From the NCBI GenBank assembly GCA_013350335.1, contig CM023539.1, positions 19,388,448-19,452,447 on the forward strand: DNA of 64,000 bases, written 5' to 3'. Positions 56,726 through 64,000 of this stretch are shown piece by piece. The stretch is from Chimonanthus salicifolius. Lineage: Eukaryota > Streptophyta > Magnoliopsida > Laurales > Calycanthaceae. Under the pieces are notes generated by a model, which saw only the letters and a program-made list of their open reading frames with translations, had not been told where the DNA came from and searched no databases. Both the position numbers and the translations under genes were made by a program. Numbering within the stretch: the first letter of the stretch is position 1; the number at the start of each line of letters is the position of its first letter.

Positions 56726-57775
56726 ATGCTCAGAGGTCGAATCTATGTGCTAGAAGAATGCAGGGAAAAATTATTGACAGAAGCTCACAAGTCCAAATTC
56801 TCCATACACCCTGAAAGTACAAAAATGTACCAAGACCTTAAAAAACAATATTGGTGGCGTGGACTTAAGAGGGACGTGGCATATTTCGTCTCCACATGTT
56901 TGACATTTCAAAGAGTCAAGGCAGAACATCAAAGGCCACCGGGTTTACTCAAACCCCTGTCTATACCTGAGTGGAATGGATTTTGTCACCGGTTTATCCA
57001 AATCTTCAAAAGGCAATGATGCAATATGGGTAATAATTGACCGTCTTACGAAGTCGACACATTTCTTGTCTATCAAGATGACAGATTCATCTAAAACATT
57101 GGGTAGAAGGTATATCAAGGACATTGTTCGATTGCATGGGATACCCAGGACAATTGTATCCGATCGGGACGACAGGTTCACAGGCAGAGTGTGGCAGAGT
57201 TTACAGACATCATTGGGAACAGATCTGTTGTACATCACAACATTTCATCCTTAGACGGATAAACAGTCAGATAGGACCATACAAACGTTGGAAGATATGC
57301 TAAGAGTTTGTATGTTAGATTTCCAGGGCAGTTGCGAGGATCATCTTCCACTGGTGGAGTTTTCATACAACAACAGCTATCAGCCAAGTCTCCAAATGGC
57401 TCCATTTGAAGCGTTATATGGTCGACCAAGTAGATCTCCAGTTTGCTGGACCGAGGCAAATGAAGCTGCACTCATTGAACCGGATTTGGTAGCTGAGACA
57501 ACCGAGCAAATCAAAGTTATACGACAACATCTGTTGACTGCTCAGAGCCGACAAAAGAGCTATGCTGATAAAAGAAGGACACCTTTGACATTTGAAGTGG
57601 GAGACTTAGTATTCCTAAAAGTCTCACCGAGAAAAGGACAGATGAGGTTTGGGAAGAAAGGGAAGTTGATCTGGAGCTTTATAGAACCATTCTCAGTCTT
57701 GATAAGATTGGCGAGGCTGCATATTGCATAGCACTTCCATCACAGTTATCCAACATTCACGATGTATTTCACGTA
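56726..57775 (+). pseudogene. Integrase, catalytic Glu changed and stop codons
   Basis: Zinc-finger region: EAHKSKFSIHPESTKMYQDL with the second CXXC cysteine lost (CLTFQ). Core: MDFVTGLSKS, IWVIIDRLTKSTHFL, IVSDRDDRFT. A TAG at 57252-57254 interrupts the conserved HPQTDGQSE block, and QSDR (GAT at 57270) replaces the catalytic Glu with Asp. There is a frameshift between 56940 and 56976. C-terminal: VEFSYNNSYQPSLQMAPFEA, GDLVFLKVSPRKG. Integrase would insert the cDNA copy; this one cannot. Confidence 0.95.
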
Positions 57776-57778
57776 TCA

Positions 57779-58015
57779 ATGTTACAGAAGTTCAATCCTG
57801 ATCCATCCCAGGTTTTGGATGCACAAGAATTGGATGTTCAAAGTGACGTAACATACGTCGAAAGACCTATCAAAATCATAGGTGCAAAACAGAAAGTACT
57901 AAGAAACAGAGTGATTCCTTTCGTCAAAGTGGTCTGGGAGAGACATGGAAATGAAGAATCCACTTACGAAATGGAATCGGAAATGAGAGCCTCTCATCCT
58001 GAGTTATTTATGTAG
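57779..58015 (+). pseudogene. Chromodomain-bearing pol C-terminus
   Basis: The sequence YVERPIKIIGAKQKVLRNRV and FVKVVWERHGNEESTYEMES followed by MRASHPELF is the chromodomain-like end of Tekay/Del chromoviruses, which in that clade targets integration to marked chromatin. The TAG at 58013 looks native. It supports assignment of the element to the Tekay-type clade. Confidence 0.85.
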
Positions 58016-58084
58016 CATTTGTTTTATTTTGGAATCCAACCTTCGTCTAATTTCTGGGACTAAAATTCCGAAAGCTGGAAGTAT

Positions 58085-59024
58085 TGTAAGGACCCAAAAT
58101 TTTAAATTCTCTTATTATGTAATTTATTTTATCATATAAATAAAATATATGATTGTGGTCCAAATAAAGTGAATGCTTATTAAAAGAAATAAAGGGAAAT
58201 TAAAGTTTTCTCGGATGATAGATCTACTTGGTCGATGTGTCGGCAAAGCTCCATGTTTCCAGATGATACATCGACTGGATCGATGTGTCAGGGATAACAG
58301 ATATCTAAACCCGAAGTATAAGCTGTTCAAAGGATACATCAACGTGGTCGATGTATTGGTGGAAAAGATAATCAAATGGGTCGATGTGTAGAGTAGACTA
58401 AACATGTTCAGTAGACGCTTTGTCTACCACCGTCCAAACCGTTCGCTTTTCCATGCATAGGCATTTACGATGCCTCTTTAGTTTTCAAGAACTTTATGAA
58501 GAGATTAAATGAAGGAAAAATGAAGGGAAAAGAGAAAAAAATAAAGAAAGGAAAACAGAGGAAAACAAAGAGAAGAAAACACAGAAACAGAGTTCCTGAC
58601 CACCTATATTTCTCATTCGAGTACACCCTCTAACTCACATCCTAACCTTCAACTCGACCGGGAAACCTCTTCACCTCCTCACGGGCTTCATCTGTTCTGG
58701 GAAGGGAATGAGAGATCAAGCAAGGGGAAAGAGAAATTGAGTTAGCAAGGAGGGTGGAGAGCAGGGAAACGAGGAAGACCAGACTTCACCAATTCAAGCA
58801 CACCTACAAATCACTCGAGGTTGGTGAATTTCTGATATCTTTTAAGTAAATCAATAATACTAGGTTGTTTAGAAAATATGTGCTTATAGATTTGGAAAGA
58901 AAGAACCCAAGAACAATGAACACCTGGGTAAAGGGAAGCCATGGACAATGGGTCCATGACTTCTGACGCAACCCAGTGGACATATCGACTTCGACGATGT
59001 GTCATCTAGGGTGAGAGTTCAACG
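58085..59024 (+). mobile_element. 3' LTR (interrupted) of the chromodomain element
   Basis: It begins TGTAAGGACCCAAAATTTT about 70 bases after the pol stop, preceded by a weak polypurine stretch (CCGAAAGCTGGAAGTAT). It contains dyads of the type ACATCGAC/GTCGATGT at 58216-58390 and ends abruptly at a giant LTR inserted at 59025. It shares CCCAGTGGACATATCGA with the LTR at 18064. Confidence 0.8.
58216..58390. repeat. Cluster of ACATCGAC/GTCGATGTGTC dyads
   Basis: GGTCGATGTGTCGG, GATACATCGACTGGATCGATG, GGATACATCAACGTGGTCG and GGGTCGATGTGTAG are variants of one word in both orientations. Similar words recur at 19161-19470 and 58979-59010. Confidence 0.7.
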
Positions 59025-61148
59025 TGTAACGCCCCGCCCTTTTCACTATACCGAAAATCAGAGTCTATTTTTTTTTTTGAATAGAAAAGTGAAAGAGAGC
59101 GAGACGTCACGACGCGAGCTAAGTCCGACCTTCTAAAGCCCGACCCGTAACTGGCCAACCATACGTGTGCATGGACTAAGTTCAAGAATACAGTTCACAC
59201 GTAATAAATTATACATGCGGATTAAATCATAATTGCGGAATTATAATATAACCTAATTCTATTCCATTTTAGATAGCAAAGTAGTTCGTCATTTAACAAT
59301 GATTATCTTAACTTAGATATCCAAAATAAACCATTCAAACCATAGCAAAATATCTAAGTTATTACATGCCCAAATGCTATCTACTCAAATTACATAGTCT
59401 ATGAGTAACTTAATCAGAATATAAATTAAGCAAATCCAAGCTCCTATGCTTGGTTCCGATCACGCTCATCGTTCCCTTCATTTCCTGTGTCATCCACTAG
59501 TGTAAAAGTAGGGCATTAGGCAACGCGCCCAGTAGGTACTCCAAATAGGGTTAACACATGGTTAGTACAATTCATATAGATAACATAATATTAAAAGCCA
59601 TGTAAAACTATGCCATGCCATGGTGTCAAATGCAATGAGTCCCACCCATCACAACTATATGTATCCTCTTGATGGAATTCTCCTCATCAAGGTATCCCCA
59701 CAGTTGCCTTACGGACGCCCCGACGGAGTGTGGCCTCCGGTTACCTCTTGATGGATAATGCACATCAAGGTACCCCCACAGTTGCCTTACGGACGCCCCG
59801 ACGGAGTGTGGTCTCCAGTTACATATCATCCCTCCCATGCCATGCATGAGATGCAAATGCCAACATGCTATGCAATTATACAAATCATAGCATTTAAAAT
59901 CCCATACTTGGAAACATATCAGTTATACAAAATAACTCATCAAAATATAAATTAAAACCATCATACATATCCCATGGTATCAATGATGTAGGAGACCTAC
60001 CAATGACCACTAAAGTGTCCTTGCATTTTCGTCAGGAAACCGTTCACGATCGTACACCGCTTATGAGGTCTCGTTATCTTATAACATATCATTTAATCAA
60101 CCACATGTTCCATTTGATTTACAATTATGTCTAAGTCCATAAACACATCTTTGTGGGGTTCGGTCATACAACATGGCTGAACCTCACTCCCTTGGTTTTC
60201 TATCTCTTGTTAGTCCTTTCATCTTTACATTAAGTCCAAGATCATTCCATTAGTTTTACATTAACCAATCTACATGAGTTAATCATCTAACATTCATAAA
60301 AGCCCTAAGTCCATAAAACTTTCCCCATGGGGTTCGGCCATACACCATGGCCAAACCCATGGTCCATCATTTTCACCCATATTTACCTCTTTGCCATTAA
60401 TCTTTCCATGGCTAATCACCTAATTCACTTACCCATACTTAGATCCATACATGATCCATAACCAAACATAGATCCATAAATGAATCCTCCATTTCCTAGC
60501 TTAATCATTAATTCATTTAAACATATATAAATCTCTACATGACCCATTAAAATGGTCCATGGGGTTCAGCCATACAACATGGCTGAACCCATGGTATTCA
60601 TCTTCATCCTCCCTTTGTATTATTTACAACATTTAAGCCCATAAATAAAGTCCCTCCATGGGGGTTTACTCATACCCTTAGGTCATCATTTACAACCCAA
60701 AGTCCATCAACATGATTTCCATTATTTTCATGATCAAAATGCATCTAAGTCCATCAAGATCCCTCCATTTAAAATCTTTTAAAAACATTAATAACCTTCC
60801 ATGGGGTTCGGCCATATGTTCAATAAATCATACCTCCATGATTGATCCTTTTAAAAACTTATTAAGATCATTAAACAACTTCCATGGTTTCCATCCTTCA
60901 AACCCATAACAATTACTAACATACTTCCATTTTACAACCTTTCAATATCCTTAACCCTTTCCATGGTTTAACCACCTTTAAAACCATTTAAACCAATGAT
61001 ATTCTTTCATGGGGTTCGGCCATACAACATGGCCGAACCCTATGGTTGATCAATCTATTCTAAAAATCATATAACCATGATCATGGCCGAACCTCATCCA
61101 CCCCTTTTTGTTGTCCTTGATGGTTCTCATACATATAGCTTAGGGTTT
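59025..61148 (-). mobile_element. Giant LTR fragment, minus strand
   Basis: It starts TGTAACGCCCCGCCC. It contains the tandem array (59655-59820, CCCCGACGGAGTGTGG twice) and hairpins near 60153, 60327, 60557 and 61009, plus half-sites at 60799 and 61077. It stops where a plus-oriented LTR start begins at 61149. The left flank 5-mer is CAACG; the right partner is beyond the window. Confidence 0.8.
59655..59820. repeat. Tandem units in the giant LTR
   Basis: CCCCACAGTTGCCTTACGGA occurs twice (about 59695 and 59765), with CTTGATGG...CATCAAGG inverted pairs between units. Confidence 0.8.
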
Positions 61149-64000
61149 TGTAACACCCCAATTTCTCAATGATGGGGATAATTACGATAATGCCCCTGAT
61201 GTGTTAAATTAATTATTTTGTCATGTTAAATAAGGAAATGGTGGGACCCATTGCTCAAATTAAGATCATATGAGCACATTATAAATGTCAAGTTTGATAG
61301 GATGGGTAATGTACATCAATTGGGTCGAAAATGGCTAAATGGGTCAAAGGGCCCAATTGGACCCAATGGGTCATAATGGTTGATTTGACCATTGTGTAAG
61401 ATCAAATTAAATGGGTTCAAGCTGAACTGATTGGAAATCAAGTAGAGCAAAAATGGGTAGGCTTGATGCACAAGTGAAAACCATTTAAAAGTGGCAAAAT
61501 CAGCCCATTAATGGGTCATGTTGTCAAAACGGGTCAAAGGGCTGATTGGGGACCCAATGGGTCGGGTTGACTAGGTTGACCACGGATGACCATGTGGGCC
61601 CTCAGATGAGCTCAAGTGTGAGTTAGTTCAGCTTGAGTTGGATTGATTTGGAGTAAGTTTGATTTAAGAAAAGAGTTGACTCAAACTTGGTGCATTAAAT
61701 GTGATGAGTTGGATGAGTTGAGTTGGAATAAAAATACCATGAATCAAGTGAGTCAAGAGGATATGGAAAGGTGTCTTAATCTCACACAACACTTGGGAAA
61801 ACAAATCTCAGCCGTTGGAATGAAGAGGTGCCTTGGCAAAGCCAAGGGACACCAAGGTTGGGCGGCATCATCTCATTTAATGAGATGCATTGGCTGATTT
61901 GAATAGATGCACCGTTTGGGTGAAGGGGTGTCTTGGATGGCACCCAATATCCCTTCGTTTTTGCTAAGTAATGATGAGGGAAATGAATGTAAGATGGGGC
62001 TGAAATTACAAAAGGGAAAGGTTACCATTCTTGGCCGATTTTCACATTGAAAATCCAAGAAATTCTCATCTCTCTCTCTCTCTCCCTCTCTCCAAATTCG
62101 TTTCCTTGGCTGAAACAGCAGAGGTGTTTGCACAACTGGTCAAGCATAAAATATCAAAGGAAAGAAGGCAAAGAAGGATTGGAAGTAAAGATTAAAAACA
62201 AGGAAGTTTGGTAAGTTATTACATAAGTGTTTGGTTTAAATAAAGAGCTTGAAGTTATAAAGTTGAATGACATAATTTGGTCATGTATGGCCGAATTTTT
62301 CATGGGTCTAAACCTTGGATTAGATGACTTAAAAGGATAAGAAAATATGCCATTGGGTTTGGCCATCTTGGTTGGCCGAACCCCATGAAAAATGTGGATT
62401 GGATTTGATGTTCTTAAAGATCAAAAACCATGTCAAGCCATGCTGATTTATACACATAATTGGGTCATTTTGTGGCCGAATTAAGTAAGGTAGTAAAGTG
62501 TGTTTATAAGGTCTAAAGGACGGAAATTTAGAACATGGAGTTCGGCCACCATGGAGGGCCGAACCCCATGTAAATAATTGGTTGGTTTTGATGTCTTTGA
62601 AACATAAAAACCATGCAACTTGTGGGACTGTTTTGTATGTTCTTATTGGAATTAAAATGCATGTTTTGAAGAGGTTTAAAACATGGATTTGAATGTTGTA
62701 AAGGACTGAAGTTACCATGGATATAAATTGATAAATTGACCATTGGGCTCGGCCATCTTGGATGGGCAAACTCCCATGAAGTGTTATGGTCTTTTGGTTT
62801 GTGTTTTCATAAAGTGAAAACCATGCAAAGTAATGGACTGATTTGGAGGGTTTTGAGAGGTAAAAACCCGGTATTGTTTTACTGATTGTTACATGTTTAA
62901 ATGGGACTTAAAACATGTTTATGAGGACCAAGACATGGACATAGGGTTCGGCCACTTTGGATGGCCGAACCCCGTGAAAGTATTTGATGATTTTGGTAAG
63001 TTAAAAACCATATAAATTATGGTGTCTTATGTGATTTGATGAAGATTAATTTTCTGTTATTGCTTGGTAAATATAAGGCTGAACCATGTATGGTTCATGG
63101 TTGAATTAGCATGTTAAAACCATATGTAATCATGGTGAATATTGGACCAAGTGAACCATAGGGTTCGGCTATGGGTATGGCCGAACCCCATGGGCTGTTT
63201 TTGGGATAAATGGACTAAGTTTATGGGTTTTACTTGGGTTTATGGTTACTGATTTGGCTCAGCCTATGGATGGCTGAACCATGTAATAACCTGGGAAAAA
63301 GGGTGTAGCCTAAGTTAAATACCTAGGTTAAAGTTATTGGACCAAAGGAGTCATTGGGTTCGGCCATGTATAGGGCCGAACCCCATGGACCACTTCATAT
63401 GGATTATTTTATGTGGAATGTTCTTATTGAATTAAAAGGTTTCGATGTAAAGATCATGGAATTGATCGGTAGTTTTAAAGGTTAAAATGGGATATAATTG
63501 AGTATTGGAACCAATGGCATAATGGTAAATATGGGTGAAATGATCAAAGGTGGAATGATCAAAGGTGGAATGATCATAGGTATGGTTGTATGGACCCAAA
63601 TCAAAGGGGTATGGTTCGGCCATGCTATATGGTCGAACCCTACCAAGGTATTTTTGTACAATTTGATGTTTAATAGGGATTAAACGAATGAGAGATCAAA
63701 AGGATAAATAGGTGAGATTCGGCCATGGGCATGGCCGAACCCGACATAGTACATTTTTGGGACATTGACAAGTTGGAATTACATGATAAATGTTTGGTTT
63801 ACTGCTATTTAAATAGGGTATCCAGACTTGCGTATACGGCATACGAGTCGTGAACGGCTGACGACTTAAGAAAGATCAAATACTGAAGAGAGTCTTCAGT
63901 AGGTTTCCTACCTACTTGTAACCACAACTATGATCTGGTTTTATTACGCTTTTATGATATATGTTGTAATTGATTTATGTTTAAAATGTGGTTTCGAATG
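61149..64000 (+). mobile_element. Giant LTR, plus strand, truncated by the window end
   Basis: It starts TGTAACACCCCAATTTC. The first 450 bases are rich in GGGTCAAA and GACCCAATGGGTC words. A CT tract (62071-62092) follows, then nine TTCGGCCAT-type hairpins between 62352 and 63745. Near the window end CTTCAGTAGGTTTCCTACCT mirrors 9155-9175 of the minus copies, placing the window end a few hundred bases before the array region. No PBS is in view. Confidence 0.8.
62352..63745. repeat. Cluster of nine TTCGGCCAT/ATGGCCGAA hairpins
   Basis: Pairs lie near 62352, 62535, 62742, 62941, 63158, 63254, 63351, 63608 and 63714, and extra half-sites at 62287 and 62474. Copy 63254 reads GGCTCAGCC...GGCTGAACC: both arms carry the matching change, suggesting pairing is kept. 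Confidence 0.85.

Overview
This window is a stretch of a large, repeat-rich angiosperm nuclear genome. The evidence is nested LTR retrotransposons primed by initiator tRNA-Met, LINE and SINE remnants, several miniature elements, AT and CT microsatellites, and only decayed host genes: a pentatricopeptide-repeat (PPR) pseudogene, a lipid-transfer-protein-like pseudogene and two candidate exons of an unrecognised gene. The Emigrant-like miniature element leans towards a non-grass angiosperm, but the species cannot be named from sequence alone. No intact protein-coding gene, rRNA, tRNA, CRISPR array or bacterial feature is visible.

Layout. 1-1666 is the tail of an LTR. 1667-7020 is intergenic or intronic sequence with a LINE, a long hairpin and a candidate host exon. 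7021-13259 is an LTR-like sequence carrying nested insertions: a TA-flanked miniature element, a 3.3 kb solo LTR, a 370 bp TRIM with perfect target duplication and a LINE end. 13260-25603 is a mosaic of fragmentary Ty3 and Copia elements, including a broken pol at 21.8-23.6 kb. 25604-29290 is mostly unclassified and holds a terminal exon at 28.03 kb. 29.3-33.35 kb is a Copia element split by a solo LTR. 33.6-36.1 kb has a LINE fragment and the lipid-transfer-like pseudogene cut by an LTR repeat. 36999-46380 is a PPR pseudogene split by an 8.6 kb non-autonomous LTR element (TSD CAAAG), whose own LTR was later hit by a 3.7 kb solo LTR (TSD AGGGT) and a 519 bp miniature element. 46.4-49.3 kb is AT-rich with SINE-like pieces and a truncated gag. 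49.3-64 kb is one Ty3 chromodomain element (PBS, gag, pol, chromodomain, 3' LTR) invaded on both sides by giant-LTR copies.

A single family of giant LTRs (about 3.3-3.7 kb, ends TGTAACRCC...TTACA) occurs at least six times. Its 3' end is homologous to the LTR end that abuts the PBS of the chromodomain element, so it is very probably a Tekay/Del-type LTR. Each copy carries an internal short tandem array and many copies of a hairpin word, GGTTCGGCCAT...ATGGCCGAACC, about 32 paired copies in the window. Other LTR families here carry their own, unrelated dyad words in similar noncoding positions. That recurring theme is the strongest signal not explained by the standard annotation. I found no evidence of a novel protein-coding system.
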